64,000 nt of DNA from Mesorhizobium escarrei. Its GTDB lineage: Bacteria; Pseudomonadota; Alphaproteobacteria; Rhizobiales; Rhizobiaceae. The stretch is from assembly GCF_935825525.1 (NCBI RefSeq), contig NZ_CAKXZT010000168.1, positions 333,148 to 397,147 of the forward strand, written 5' to 3'. Of the stretch, positions 27,556 through 36,428 are shown one piece after another. The stretch's first letter is position 1; each line of letters begins with the position of its first letter. The position numbers and the translations under genes were made by a program. The notes below the pieces were generated by a model. That model did not search any database and was not told the DNA's origin. It saw nothing but the letters and a program-made list of their open reading frames with translations.

Positions 27556-27817
27556 GCGGACACACGGACTTCGGCTGAGCCGACTAAGAGAACCCTCGCT
27601 ATCGAAGATCGTGACTTCGCCCAGAATGTCAAGATTTGCGCGGTCTCAACACGGCGGTGTGATCTGGCTGGCAATCAAGGCGAGCATCTGGTCGTGGCAC
27701 GCCGCAATGCTCAGCGCCGGAGCAGCAGTGCGGCGCGCAGCCGACGGTCGCTTACTGCCGGAGCCGCATCACGGCTCCGGCGCTTGGCCAGCAGCTTGCA
27801 TTTGTCGGCGAAGGTCA

Positions 27818-28009
27818 TCAACGCGCCGAACCCAGAAGCAGGGCCGAGAAGGTGACCTGCGGGTCGTTGCGCGGCGACACGGGCCAGCCGATGTCCCTTT
27901 GAATTTCGGGCGGCAGGCTGTTCAGGGCCCGGACGGACTTGTTCCTTTTGTGTGCATGCTTGATGGCCATACGATAGCGGCCGAGGCTTTCGAACATCGA
28001 CATCTTCAT
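27818..28009 (-). CDS. DUF1127 small protein
   Basis: 63 residues with the DUF1127 block RALNSLPPEIQRDIGWPVS; the N-terminus is basic (AIKHAHKRNK). AAGGGAGATGAAG sits just before the ATG. A strong 10-bp stem (GCCGGAGCCG-CATCA-CGGCTCCGGC, 27757-27781) lies 37 bp downstream on this strand but has no T-tract. Same family as 25253-25441. Confidence 0.85.
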   Translation of the reverse strand: MKMSMFESLGRYRMAIKHAHKRNKSVRALNSLPPEIQRDIGWPVSPRNDPQVTFSALLLGSAR

Positions 28010-28194
28010 CTCCCTTGGAGTGGTGCGGCGGCTGAAAGTTATTTCCTGCCTGCCGTTCGATGCCGGTTAAATGCGCCGCGCGTGTATCTGGTGGATTTCA
28101 CGAAAAACAGCGCCTTGTTTCAGTTTGGGCTGATCCGGAAACATTTGCATGCAAACGAGAATGAGGGCGAAGTGCAGCTTTTTAGCAGTGGGGG

Positions 28195-30264
28195 CTACCC
28201 CCGGCCGCGCCGGGCGGCGTGGCCCTCGCGCGAACGACGCCGCGGGGCGGCATCGCCGGCAATGCCGTCCTCGGTGACGGTCTTGCGCGGTGGCAGTTTC
28301 ACCGCCGCCGATAGTTTCGGGAACGGGTCGACCTTGTTCGGCAGCGCCATGGCGTAGACGAAGTGCTCCTGGAATTTTGGCTCCAGCGCCGTCTCGATCT
28401 TCTCAATCCGGCTCACCGTTTCCTCGATCTCGCGGCGATAACCGCGATTGAGCAGCGCCATGCGTGCACCGGCGCCGGCGGCGTTGCCGACGGCCGAGAC
28501 CTTGTCGAGATCGCAGTCGGGGATCAGTCCCAGCACCATGGCGTATTTCGGATCGATAAACGAGCCGAAGGCGCCGGCGAAGTGGATGCGATCGACATGA
28601 TCGGTGTGCTGCTTTTCCATCAACAGCTTGGTGCCGGCATAGAGTGCGGCTTTGGCGAGCTGGATGGCGCGCACGTCGGTCTGGGTGATGGTGATCCTCG
28701 GCTCGCCTTCCTTCAGCACGTAGGAGAAGGTGCGGCCAATGGCTGTGACGCGCGGCGAGCGGGCGGAGAGCCCACCATCGACGACGCCGTCCTCGGAGAT
28801 AATGCCGGCCAAGTACATCTCGGCGACCACTTCGATGATGCCGGAGCCGCAGATACCGGTGACCCCGGTCGCCTGCACGCTGTCGAGGAAGCCGGGCTCG
28901 TCGGACCACAGTTCCGAGCCGATGACGCGGTATTTCGGCTCCAGCGTGTCGGGATCGATGCGGACGCGCTCGATGGCGCCGGGCGCGGCGCGCTGGCCGC
29001 CGGAGATTTCCGCGCCCTCAAAGGCCGGACCGGTGGGCGAGGAGGCCGCCACGACCCGCTGGCGATTGCCGAGCACGATCTCGGCGTTGGTGCCGACGTC
29101 GACGATCAGCATCATCTCGTCCTGGCGGTGTGGGCCTTCCGACAGCGTCACCGCCGCCGCGTCGGCGCCGACGTGGCCGGCGATGCAGGGCAGCATGTAG
29201 AGCCTGGCACCCTGGTTGAGCTTGAGGCCGATGTCCGACGCCTTGATGTGCACGGCGCCCGAGACGGCCAGCGCGAAAGGTGCGCCGCCGAGTTCGGTCG
29301 GGTCGATGCCGAGGAACAGATGGTGCATGATCGGATTGCCGACGAAGACGGAATCCAGGATGTCGTTGCGCTGGACGCTGCCTTCCGCGCAAACCTTGTC
29401 GACAAGACCCGAGATCGCCTCGCGCACCGCGACCGTCATGCCTTCGCGACCGTCCGGGTTCATCATCACATAGGAAACGCGGCTCATCAGATCCTCGCCG
29501 AAGCGGATCTGCGGGTTCGACGTGCCCGACGAGGCGGCGACGCGGCCCGACAGCAGCGACACCAGATGCATGGCGATGGTGGTCGAGCCGATATCGCAGG
29601 CAAGCCCGTAGGCCTCGTTCTTGAGGCCGGGCCACAACGAGATGACCCGCGCGGTCTCGCTTTCGGCATCCTTGTGGATGGCGGCGGTCGCGGTCCAGTT
29701 GCCATTGCGCAAGATGCCTTGCACCTGCGGCAGCAGATGGAAATCGAAATCGAGGCTCTTGAGCCCCCAGTCCTTCATCAGCGCGATCTTCAGGCGATCG
29801 AGATCGCCTGATGGATTGTGCATGTCGGGCTCTTCGATCTCGACATAGCACATGTGGATTGCCGAATCGCGGGCAATGACCCTGGTGTCGGCGTCCTTGC
29901 GAATGGTCTGTGCGTTGATGACCGTATCCTGCGGCACGTCGACGACGAGATCGCCGAGGATCTGCGCCGAGCAGGACAGGCGGCGCCGTTCGGGAAGGCC
30001 GCGAACGCGTTCGTAGCGCTCCTCCTTGGCGCCCTTGGGCGAGATGTGGTCGTTGGAAGAGACGATCTTGTGTTTGGCGAAATTGCCTTCCTGCACCTCG
30101 ACCTGGCAGCGCCCGCAAGTGGCGCGTCCGCCGCACACGCTCTCGACATAGACGCCGAGCTGGCGCGCGGCATCGAGCACCGGCGTGCCGACCGGAAACC
30201 GCCCGCGCTTGCCGGACGGCATGAACAGCACGAGCGGATCGGTGATGTTGGCAGGAGAGTTCAC
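28195..30264 (-). CDS. ATP-dependent reductive activase of corrinoid proteins (RamA/DUF4445 type)
   Basis: 689 residues from the GTG at 30262-30264. An N-terminal 2Fe-2S ferredoxin domain has Cys at about 44, 50, 53 and 98 (ESVCGGRATCGRCQVEV ... RRRLSCSAQ). The remainder is an ASKHA-fold ATPase with VFVGNPIMHHLFLGIDPTEL, MLIVDVGTNAEIVLGN and AGAFGSFIDPKYAMVLGLIP, typical of the DUF4445 proteins that re-reduce inactive Co(II) corrinoid to Co(I). The GTG is preferred because it lies 10 bp after the upstream stop with GAGGATAAG in front; the longer frame (to 30348) would overlap the upstream gene by 74 bp. The likely client is the corrinoid protein at 37931. Confidence 0.88.
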   Translation of the reverse strand: MNSPANITDPLVLFMPSGKRGRFPVGTPVLDAARQLGVYVESVCGGRATCGRCQVEVQEGNFAKHKIVSSNDHISPKGAKEERYERVRGLPERRRLSCSAQILGDLVVDVPQDTVINAQTIRKDADTRVIARDSAIHMCYVEIEEPDMHNPSGDLDRLKIALMKDWGLKSLDFDFHLLPQVQGILRNGNWTATAAIHKDAESETARVISLWPGLKNEAYGLACDIGSTTIAMHLVSLLSGRVAASSGTSNPQIRFGEDLMSRVSYVMMNPDGREGMTVAVREAISGLVDKVCAEGSVQRNDILDSVFVGNPIMHHLFLGIDPTELGGAPFALAVSGAVHIKASDIGLKLNQGARLYMLPCIAGHVGADAAAVTLSEGPHRQDEMMLIVDVGTNAEIVLGNRQRVVAASSPTGPAFEGAEISGGQRAAPGAIERVRIDPDTLEPKYRVIGSELWSDEPGFLDSVQATGVTGICGSGIIEVVAEMYLAGIISEDGVVDGGLSARSPRVTAIGRTFSYVLKEGEPRITITQTDVRAIQLAKAALYAGTKLLMEKQHTDHVDRIHFAGAFGSFIDPKYAMVLGLIPDCDLDKVSAVGNAAGAGARMALLNRGYRREIEETVSRIEKIETALEPKFQEHFVYAMALPNKVDPFPKLSAAVKLPPRKTVTEDGIAGDAAPRRRSREGHAARRGRG

Positions 30265-30274
30265 GATTGCGCGC

Positions 30275-31249
30275 TTATCCTCGAGCCATACGGGCTTCAC
30301 GACCGCCGCGCCGGCGGCCGCCATTGCCGTTGCCTTCGCCCGGCGCATTGACTTGCGTGGGCGCCGCGACCGCCTGGCCGCCTTCGGCCGGCTTGTAGTC
30401 CTTGTAGGTCCTGATCCAGTTGGTGCAGTTCTCGTCGGTGCCGTTCAGCACGTTGGCGCCGCGCACAGCTTCCATCTCTTGCGGCCGTACCGGGTTCATG
30501 ATCGCCGAGGTCATGCCGGCGCCGATCACCATCGGGATGAAGGCGGCATTGATGCCGTGGCGGTGCGGCAGGCCGAACGAGATGTTTGACAGGCCGCAGG
30601 TGGTGTTGACCTTGAGTTCTTCGCGCAGCCGGCGCAGCAGCGCAAAGACCTGGCGGCCAGCATCGCCCAGCGCGCCGATCGGCATGACCAGCGGGTCGAC
30701 GACCACGTCATGCGCCGGAATGCCGAAATCGGCGCAGCGCTCGACGATCTTCTTGGCGACGGCAAAACGCACGTCCGGATCCATCGAAATGCCGGTCTCG
30801 TCGTTGGAGATGGCGACAACCGGAACATTGTATTTCTTGACCAGCGGCAGGATGGCTTCGAGCTTTTCTTCCTCACCGGTGACGGAATTGACCAGTGGAC
30901 GGCCCTTGGCCACCCTGAGCGCCGCCTCGATCGCCGCGGTCACCGAACTGTCAATCGACAGCGGCAGGTCGACCAGGCCCTGCACGATCTCCAGCGTCTG
31001 CACCAGCAGCGCCGGCTCGGTGGCGTTGGGATCGACGGCGGTGACGCCGGCATTGACGTCGAGCATGGTCGCGCCGCAGGCGGCCTGTTCCAGCGCGTCT
31101 TTTATGACGGTGTCGAAATTGCCCGCGATCATCTCGGCCGCGAGCTTCTTGCGCCCGGTCGGATTGATGCGTTCACCGATGACGCAGAAGGGCTGGTCGA
31201 AGCCGATGATGATTTCTCGTGTCGCCGAGGCGACGATCGTCCGGGTCAT
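30275..31249 (-). CDS. Methyltetrahydrofolate:corrinoid methyltransferase (MtgA/AcsE/MtrH-like)
   Basis: 324 residues from ATG 31247-31249 (GGGAGAGATTTC upstream). A pterin-binding TIM barrel starts at once with CVIGERINPTGRKKLAAEM and ACGATMLDVNAGV; LPLSIDSSV and NSVTGEEEKLE follow, as in AcsE and in the pterin domain of MetH. In betaine-demethylating anaerobes the homologue MtgA moves the methyl from the corrinoid protein to tetrahydrofolate. A Gly/Arg-rich tail of about 20 residues (GNGNGGRRRGGREARMARG) is unusual. A 22-bp palindrome 17 bp upstream of the start resembles the one before bmt. It is downstream of metF across 79 bp and 10 bp before the activase. Confidence 0.88.
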   Translation of the reverse strand: MTRTIVASATREIIIGFDQPFCVIGERINPTGRKKLAAEMIAGNFDTVIKDALEQAACGATMLDVNAGVTAVDPNATEPALLVQTLEIVQGLVDLPLSIDSSVTAAIEAALRVAKGRPLVNSVTGEEEKLEAILPLVKKYNVPVVAISNDETGISMDPDVRFAVAKKIVERCADFGIPAHDVVVDPLVMPIGALGDAGRQVFALLRRLREELKVNTTCGLSNISFGLPHRHGINAAFIPMVIGAGMTSAIMNPVRPQEMEAVRGANVLNGTDENCTNWIRTYKDYKPAEGGQAVAAPTQVNAPGEGNGNGGRRRGGREARMARG

Positions 31250-31265
31250 GAAATCTCTCCCTCGT

Positions 31266-31287
31266 GATATAAAGACTTCCTTATATC
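31266..31287 (-). promoter_or_regulatory. Palindromic operator upstream of the mtgA-like gene
   Basis: GATATAA...TTATATC inverted repeat around AGACTTCC. It is nearly the same site as ATATAAAGAAATCTTTATAT before the homocysteine methyltransferase (45360-45379). From memory it resembles SahR-type (S-adenosylhomocysteine-responsive ArsR family) motifs of methionine-cycle genes; that name is not proven here. Confidence 0.65.
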
Positions 31288-31328
31288 GTTTCTGATTTCG
31301 ATCAAGTGAATGGTGACCGGCCGCGCCG

Positions 31329-32420
31329 TCAATGCGCGGTCTTGACCATGTCGACCTGCGTTTCGGTGATCTCGTCATGCAATATGTGGTCGAGCCGGTC
31401 GGCGACGAGCTGGTCGTCGCGGCGGATTTCGCGCTTCCAGGGCTGGCGCCCCTTCAGCACGCCCGATTCATCCACGATCTCGGCGACATATTCCTCCTGG
31501 CGATAGGCCATCACGTGGACGCCGGAGACGCCGGGAATTTCTTTCACCTCGTTGATGATGTCGATGCAGAGCTGCTTGCCTTCCTCCTTCTGGTCCTGGG
31601 CGCCTTCCAGCCGCTTGACGATCGAATCGGGGATATGAATGCCTGGCACGTTGGAGCGGATCCATTTAGCGGTCTTGGCCGAGGCCAGCGGTCCGACGCC
31701 GCACAGGATGAAGCATTTTTCCGTGAAACCGAGATCGCGGACCTGCTGCATGTAGGTGCGGAACATCGGCACGTCGAAGCAGTACTGGCTCTGCACGAAC
31801 TGCGCGCCGGCGGCGATTTTCTTGCCCAGCCGGTAGGGGCGGAAATCGATCGGCGGCGCGAAAGGGTTGATCGCCGCACCGAGGAAAAGCTGAGGCGGCG
31901 TCGTCAGCTTGCGGCCGGACAGGAACTTGCCGTTGTCGCGCATGATGCGGCAGGTTTCGAGCAGCGACATGCAGTCGAGATCGAATACCGGCTTGGCGCC
32001 TGGCTGGTCGCCGGCCTGCACGCCGTCGCCGGTCAGGCACAGCATGTTGGCGACGCCCATCGCCGCCCCGCCCAGCACGTCGCCCTGGATGGCGATGCGG
32101 TTCCTGTCGCGGCAGGCGATCTGCATGATCGGAGCGTAGCCCATGCGGGTCAGCAGCGCACAGATGCCGACCGAGGACATGTGGCAGTTGGCGCCCGAGG
32201 CATCGACGGCGTTGATGGCGTCGACCCAGCCGTCGAAGATTTTGGCGCGGTTGTAGACGTCTTCCGGGTCGGCGCTGTCGGGCGGGTTGAGCTCGGTGGT
32301 CACCGCGAACTCGCCGCGCCTCAGGACGCGCTCCAGCCGGCCGCGCGAGGTGTGGCCGGGCAGCGGGTCGAGCGGCAGATGGATGCCGGCCGGGTTCTCG
32401 TCGGGCTGGCGGCCGATCAT
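31329..32420 (-). CDS. metF: Methylenetetrahydrofolate reductase
   Basis: 363 residues, longer than the roughly 300 of E. coli MetF because of an N-terminal arm (to about residue 25) and a C-terminal extension. The TIM-barrel MTHFR core is seen in EFAVTTELNPPDSADPE, NMLCLTGDGVQAGDQPGAK and QFVQSQYCFDVPMFRTYMQQ. Its start overlaps the end of the MetV-like gene by 4 bp, the arrangement of metV-metF pairs in acetogens and in C1-metabolising bacteria. With a corrinoid system that loads methyl groups on tetrahydrofolate, it may run in the oxidative direction, 5-methyl-THF to methylene-THF, or serve methionine supply. Direction is inference. Confidence 0.88.
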   Translation of the reverse strand: MIGRQPDENPAGIHLPLDPLPGHTSRGRLERVLRRGEFAVTTELNPPDSADPEDVYNRAKIFDGWVDAINAVDASGANCHMSSVGICALLTRMGYAPIMQIACRDRNRIAIQGDVLGGAAMGVANMLCLTGDGVQAGDQPGAKPVFDLDCMSLLETCRIMRDNGKFLSGRKLTTPPQLFLGAAINPFAPPIDFRPYRLGKKIAAGAQFVQSQYCFDVPMFRTYMQQVRDLGFTEKCFILCGVGPLASAKTAKWIRSNVPGIHIPDSIVKRLEGAQDQKEEGKQLCIDIINEVKEIPGVSGVHVMAYRQEEYVAEIVDESGVLKGRQPWKREIRRDDQLVADRLDHILHDEITETQVDMVKTAH

Positions 32421-33016
32421 GCCGGTGCCCCGGGGTTAGGAGCGTTGCGCGCGGTCTCGCGCGCGGCGGCGGCCTGTGCTGTCACCCGCAGCCAGGCCGA
32501 GGTTTCGCGCAGCGACTGGTCGACCGGCTTCTGCACGTCGAGGATCTTGTCGCCATGAACCATGTTTCGCGAACCTTCCCAGGCCTTGACCCAGACGCAC
32601 GGCATATCAGGCTCGACCTCGCAATTGCCGTTGGCGCGCACACCGCCGCAAGGGCCATTGCGCAATTGCTTGGGGCAATTCATCGGGCACGACATGCCGG
32701 TAGAGGAAAGGATGCACTGGCCGCACATGCGGCAGTCGAACATAAAGCCCTTGACGCGTTTTTCGACGAATTTGATCGGACCTTCGACGCGGCCGTAACC
32801 GATGCGCTTCCACAGCGGATGGAGGAGCAAAAACGTGTCGGAGAACCTGGCGTAGAACCATTCGAGCAGTCGCGAGTGGCGGACAGACCACAGCCTGACC
32901 GCGAAGGAACGCTGCACGCGCCGCTGCGGCGACACGTCGGCCGGCTTGTAGTCGGATTTCGGCGCTGCCTTCTTGACCAGAGTGGCCTGGGTAATCGCCG
33001 GGGTCGTTTCAGACAT
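32417..33016 (-). CDS. Methylene-THF reductase C-terminal-type zinc/cysteine protein (MetV-like)
   Basis: 199 residues from ATG 33014-33016. The diagnostic block is FDCRMCGQCILSSTGMSC, followed by PMNCPKQLRNGPCGG: about seven cysteines in 35 residues, the signature of the MTHFR_C (MetV) domain that accompanies MetF and in acetogens carries a metal site for electron transfer. The N-terminal 60 residues are basic and not conserved. Overlaps of 8 bp with the preceding small gene and 4 bp with metF show one translationally coupled unit. Confidence 0.85.
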   Translation of the reverse strand: MSETTPAITQATLVKKAAPKSDYKPADVSPQRRVQRSFAVRLWSVRHSRLLEWFYARFSDTFLLLHPLWKRIGYGRVEGPIKFVEKRVKGFMFDCRMCGQCILSSTGMSCPMNCPKQLRNGPCGGVRANGNCEVEPDMPCVWVKAWEGSRNMVHGDKILDVQKPVDQSLRETSAWLRVTAQAAAARETARNAPNPGAPA

Positions 33017-33311
33017 CTTCTTTTCCGCCGGCCTTGACCAGAGCGACCAGCCGCTCGCGGTCGTATTTCGCGTCGATGTCCTGAAGGGCTTTTTCCGCCT
33101 CGGCTTCAAGATCGTCGCTGACCGGCACCGGGTCGGCCTTGCGCCATTCGGCCAGATAGTCGTCGGTGCCGCCGGCGCCGGTGCGCATCGCGGACATGTC
33201 GATCGCCTCGGTAAAGCGCAGCGGCAGTTCGCGCTTGGCGTTCTGCCGGCCTTTCCTAACGATGACCTGGGCGGGGATGTCGCGCCAGTAGACGACGATC
33301 AGATCGGCCAT
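33009..33311 (-). CDS. Small 'virulence factor' family protein (PF13769 type)
   Basis: 100 residues. The N-terminus (MADLIVVYWRDIPAQVIVRK, then KRELPLRFTEAIDMSAMRTG) matches the small family labelled Virulence_fact in alphaproteobacteria; the label comes from database naming and says little about function. It is the first gene of a run ending at 28195, and its overlap with the MetV-like gene and constant pairing with it suggest a part in C1-folate electron transfer or complex assembly rather than virulence. The last point is inference. Confidence 0.8.
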   Translation of the reverse strand: MADLIVVYWRDIPAQVIVRKGRQNAKRELPLRFTEAIDMSAMRTGAGGTDDYLAEWRKADPVPVSDDLEAEAEKALQDIDAKYDRERLVALVKAGGKEDV

Positions 33312-33326
33312 GAATTCCTACTCCCG

Positions 33327-33425
33327 TAGAGCGCCCTGCGTTCAATCGGATGGACAAAGGACGGTCTACCACTTTGACTCAGCTGCATCGTGCTTTCCGG
33401 AGATCGATCTTTGGGCCGATGCAGT
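33327..33425. repeat. Diverged dispersed-repeat fragment
   Basis: TAGAGCGCCCTGCGTTCAAT, then GGACAAAGGACGGTCTA and TGCATCGTGCTTTCCGGA look like a degraded copy of the AGAGCGTC...CAAAGGACGCTCTA element that in mesorhizobia often adjoins the GCGCATGATCC repeat. Recognition is from memory. Confidence 0.4.
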
Positions 33426-33552
33426 GGTTCCGAGCATTGCCGGAAGCGCTGTTGGGCTGCTTGTTATGGGACGACGCGCGCGCATTCAAAAGCGACGCAA
33501 TTGGAGGCCGCAAGGGAAAGATGAAAGTTTTCGGTATTTGGCTTGGTATGGA

Positions 33553-34464
33553 TCAGCCGGCGCGACGATCGAAGCTGCCGACAAGCTTCCTCTGGAAGCG
33601 GACATAGCCTCGCTCGGTCGTGCGCAGATGTTCGGCGACAATCTGGTGGAAACGCGGCAGGCGGTGAAAGGGAACGGCCGGATAGGAATGGTGCTCGGAG
33701 TGGTAAGGCATGTTCCACGCCACGAAGCGCACCAGCCTTGTGGTAAAGGTGGTGCGGGTGTTTTCGAGCATGTTGGCGACATGCGGGCACAGCGCATGCT
33801 CGGCCAGCAGGTAGGCCCGCAAGAAGGGCTGGCCGATGAGCGCCGGCACGATCCAGACCCACAGCAGCAGCGCCGACTGTGCGGCCAACGACGCCGCCAA
33901 CAGCATCGCATAGGCGAACAGGAACCAACGTGCTTCCAAAATCACCTTGTCGCGGCCCTTGTCCGGCACGAAGCCGTCGCGGTTGCGGCCGGCCGCGTTG
34001 ACGACGATCACGCGCGCCATGCCGCTCCAATAGGGAATCCCGGAGAGATAGCGCAGGTACTGGGCTATGGTCTCCGGTTTCGGAGCCATCAGTTCGGGGT
34101 CGTTGTCCGGATCGTGCGTGTGGCGATGGTGCGCGAAATGAAAGTAACGGAACCATGCCGGCGGCAGCAGGATCAGGAAGCCGGTCACGCTGGCGATGGC
34201 GCGATTGAGCCACGGCTCCCTGAAGGCCGTTTCGTGGATTGTCTCGTGCAACAGCGTGAAGAAAAAGACGATCAGGATCCCCTGCGGCAGCATGAGAACC
34301 GGCCAGAACGGAATGCGGGCGGCGATCAGCGTACCCAGCACGACAACCAGCCCGCCGTGAACGGCGAGCCGGACAATGCCGGGCCTGTCCAGTTTGGCGG
34401 TGAGGTCCCGACGATCCTCGACCGAAAGGCTGGCGATGATGGTGCGGTGGTCGATTTCGCTCAT
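33553..34464 (-). CDS. Fatty-acid desaturase-superfamily membrane di-iron protein
   Basis: 303 residues from ATG 34462-34464. Three histidine boxes are intact: LLHETIHET, HFAHHRHTHD and MPYHSEHHSYP, between hydrophobic segments, as in membrane desaturases/hydroxylases. The upstream frame to 34581 gives a non-conserved leader. It stands alone on the minus strand next to the metF unit. A similar protein is at 46481, and both adjoin C1 genes, so they may hydroxylate or desaturate a substrate related to the pathway; ordinary lipid desaturation is equally possible. Confidence 0.85.
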   Translation of the reverse strand: MSEIDHRTIIASLSVEDRRDLTAKLDRPGIVRLAVHGGLVVVLGTLIAARIPFWPVLMLPQGILIVFFFTLLHETIHETAFREPWLNRAIASVTGFLILLPPAWFRYFHFAHHRHTHDPDNDPELMAPKPETIAQYLRYLSGIPYWSGMARVIVVNAAGRNRDGFVPDKGRDKVILEARWFLFAYAMLLAASLAAQSALLLWVWIVPALIGQPFLRAYLLAEHALCPHVANMLENTRTTFTTRLVRFVAWNMPYHSEHHSYPAVPFHRLPRFHQIVAEHLRTTERGYVRFQRKLVGSFDRRAG

Positions 34465-34632
34465 AAGGGCCAAGCTTATCGCCGAGGCGCCGTCTGGTAA
34501 ATCGGCGCTCGTTACCAGACGCCGGTTTTTACGCCGGTCCAGAGATAGAACCAGATCGTCGGATGGCACCATTGTTTGCAAGGCAGGCCGCGGCGCGGCG
34601 CCCGTAACGACATAGTGCTGGCGCGTGGGGTG

Positions 34633-34758
34633 CTAATGCATGTCGCGCAAAAGCATCCCCTCGGGCTTGAACCAAGGGTGCGCAGCGGTTTTGCGATAAC
34701 GACATGCATGAAAACAAAGAAACCTAAAGCGCGTCGCATGAAGCCGCGACGCGCTTTA
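34633..34758 (-). repeat. Dispersed composite palindromic repeat, copy B (inverted relative to copy A)
   Basis: The reverse complement matches 22394-22526 along its whole length: GCGCGTCG stem, ATGCATGTCGTTATC, AAAACCGCTG, GGTTCAAGCCCGAGGGGATG, ATGCATTAG. It fills most of the 337-bp gap between the desaturase and the DUF4893 gene. Confidence 0.75.
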
Positions 34759-34801
34759 GACCGCCGGGTTAACCCTCATGATCGGTGACAGGACAGCGGG
34801 C

Positions 34802-35374
34802 TCAGCGCCTGAGCTCAAGGATGTCGAGCTTCGATTCGTAATAGGGGGCCGGGAACTCGATGCGCCATTCGTTGGCGCTGTTGCAAAAGGCATAGCCGAT
34901 CTGGTCGCTTTGCCGGCCGCTGCCATAGGGTTTTGCAGGATCGTCATTGACGGAAAGGGAGCCGAGATAGATCGAGCGCTGTTCGCCGTCGTCGAAGAAA
35001 CGCCCCTTAGTGCGCTGCGAACCGGTGAGTTTTTCCAGCATCCAGCCCGAACCATCGTCGCTCACCTTGCACTTGAACCAGCCATAGATGACGAGCGGGC
35101 TCAGCCCGCCGGCCTTGATGGTGCGGCACTGCCAGTTGCCGGTCAGGTCCTTGTCGGAAAACGAGACCAACGGCTTTGCCAGCAAGGCGTCGAGCCGCTT
35201 GACATCGGCGACGTCGCCAGCCCTGGCTTCGTCAAGGGCTGCCTTTCGCGTCGCGTCATATTTGTCGAGCCGCACCTTGTCGGCGGGCGTGATCAGCTTC
35301 TGCACCTCGCCATCGGCGAGCGCGGGAAGGGCGAAGCAGACAACGCCTGCGGCAATCAGGAGGCGAGCGATCAT
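34802..35374 (-). CDS. DUF4893-type exported protein
   Basis: 190 residues from ATG 35372-35374. Signal peptide MIARLLIAAGVVCFALPALA, then a mature domain with DLTGNWQCRTIKAGGLSPLV, YGWFKCKVSDDGSGW and YGSGRQSDQIGYAFCNSANE, which fits DUF4893. Two cysteines (NWQC and FKC) may pair. It is divergent from the SDR gene at 35498 across 123 bp. Function unknown. Confidence 0.8.
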   Translation of the reverse strand: MIARLLIAAGVVCFALPALADGEVQKLITPADKVRLDKYDATRKAALDEARAGDVADVKRLDALLAKPLVSFSDKDLTGNWQCRTIKAGGLSPLVIYGWFKCKVSDDGSGWMLEKLTGSQRTKGRFFDDGEQRSIYLGSLSVNDDPAKPYGSGRQSDQIGYAFCNSANEWRIEFPAPYYESKLDILELRR

Positions 35375-35497
35375 CGGTGCGTTTCCTGGTCGAAAGCTGG
35401 AACAGCCTGTTTTCTCGTTTGGCATACAACTTACCCGTTCGCGGTGGCCTGTCATCCGTGCTTAACAGCGGTCAGGTCAAAACTCGTGGTTTCACCG

Positions 35498-36421
35498 ATG
35501 CGGATCTTGCTTACGGGGTCGTCAGGCTGGCTGGGCAGCGCGCTCGCGCCGCGCCTGCGGGCCCTTGGCCATGACGTCATCGGGCTGGATCCGGTCCCGT
35601 CGGCGCAAACGCAGATGATCGGCTCGGTCGCCGACCGTGATCTGGTGATGCGGACGGTCGAGGAAAACCGCATCGAGGCGATCGTCCACAGTGGCGCGCT
35701 GCACAAGCCTGACATCGAACACCAACGCAATGAGGATTTCATCGAGACGAATGTGCGCGGCACGCTCAACCTGCTCGACGCAGCGGTGGTATCAGGCGTT
35801 CAGCGCTTCGTCTTCACATCGACGACCTCGCTGATGATCTCGAAAGCCATACGCGCCGGCTTGACCGGCGGTGCGGGCAGGGCCGCCTGGCTGACGGAAG
35901 ACGTGTCGCCCGAGCCGCGCAACATCTACGGCGTAACCAAGCTTTCGGCCGAGCATCTTTGCCGCCTCTATCACGTCCAGTCCGGACTGCCGGTGATCGT
36001 GCTGCGCACCGCCCGGTTCTTTCCCGAGGCAGACGACATGGCGCATGCGATCGAGCAGTCGGACGCCAACACCAAGGCCAATGAGCTGTTGTTCCGCCGG
36101 CTGACCGTGGAAGATGCCGCCGAGGCCCATGTCGCGGCGCTGGAGAAGGCGCCGCAACTGGGCTTCGATATCTTCATCGTCTCGGCGCCAACGCCGTTCC
36201 GGCCCAATGATTGCAAGGCATTGATCGCCGACGCCCCGTCAGTCGTGGCGCGTTATTTTCCGGAGTTCCCGGCGCTCTATGCGCGAAAAGGCTGGACGAT
36301 GTTTTCCTCGATCGACCGTGTCTACGACGCCTCACGGGCGCGGGACAGGCTGGGCTTCGTCTGCAAGACGAGCTTTGCCGCTGTGCTCGCCGGGCTTGCA
36401 GCGGAAGAAGGAGCCGCCTGA
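35498..36421 (+). CDS. NAD-dependent epimerase/dehydratase
   Basis: 307 residues from ATG 35498. Extended SDR: LLTGSSGWLGSALAPRLRAL at the N-terminus, VFTSTTSLM and NIYGVTKLSAEHL (YxxxK) for the active site, ARFFPEADD in the substrate region. The long upstream frame to 34778 overlaps DUF4893 antisense and is rejected. Substrate unknown. It ends 7 bp from the convergent DUF1638 gene. Confidence 0.88.
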   Translation: MRILLTGSSGWLGSALAPRLRALGHDVIGLDPVPSAQTQMIGSVADRDLVMRTVEENRIEAIVHSGALHKPDIEHQRNEDFIETNVRGTLNLLDAAVVSGVQRFVFTSTTSLMISKAIRAGLTGGAGRAAWLTEDVSPEPRNIYGVTKLSAEHLCRLYHVQSGLPVIVLRTARFFPEADDMAHAIEQSDANTKANELLFRRLTVEDAAEAHVAALEKAPQLGFDIFIVSAPTPFRPNDCKALIADAPSVVARYFPEFPALYARKGWTMFSSIDRVYDASRARDRLGFVCKTSFAAVLAGLAAEEGAA

Positions 36422-36428
36422 CGAACGG

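Noticed and set aside
27711..27818. 35-residue ORF translationally coupled (TGATG) to the DUF1127 gene
   Set aside because: Arg/Ala-rich, includes the 27757-27781 hairpin, no conserved motif; probably chance.
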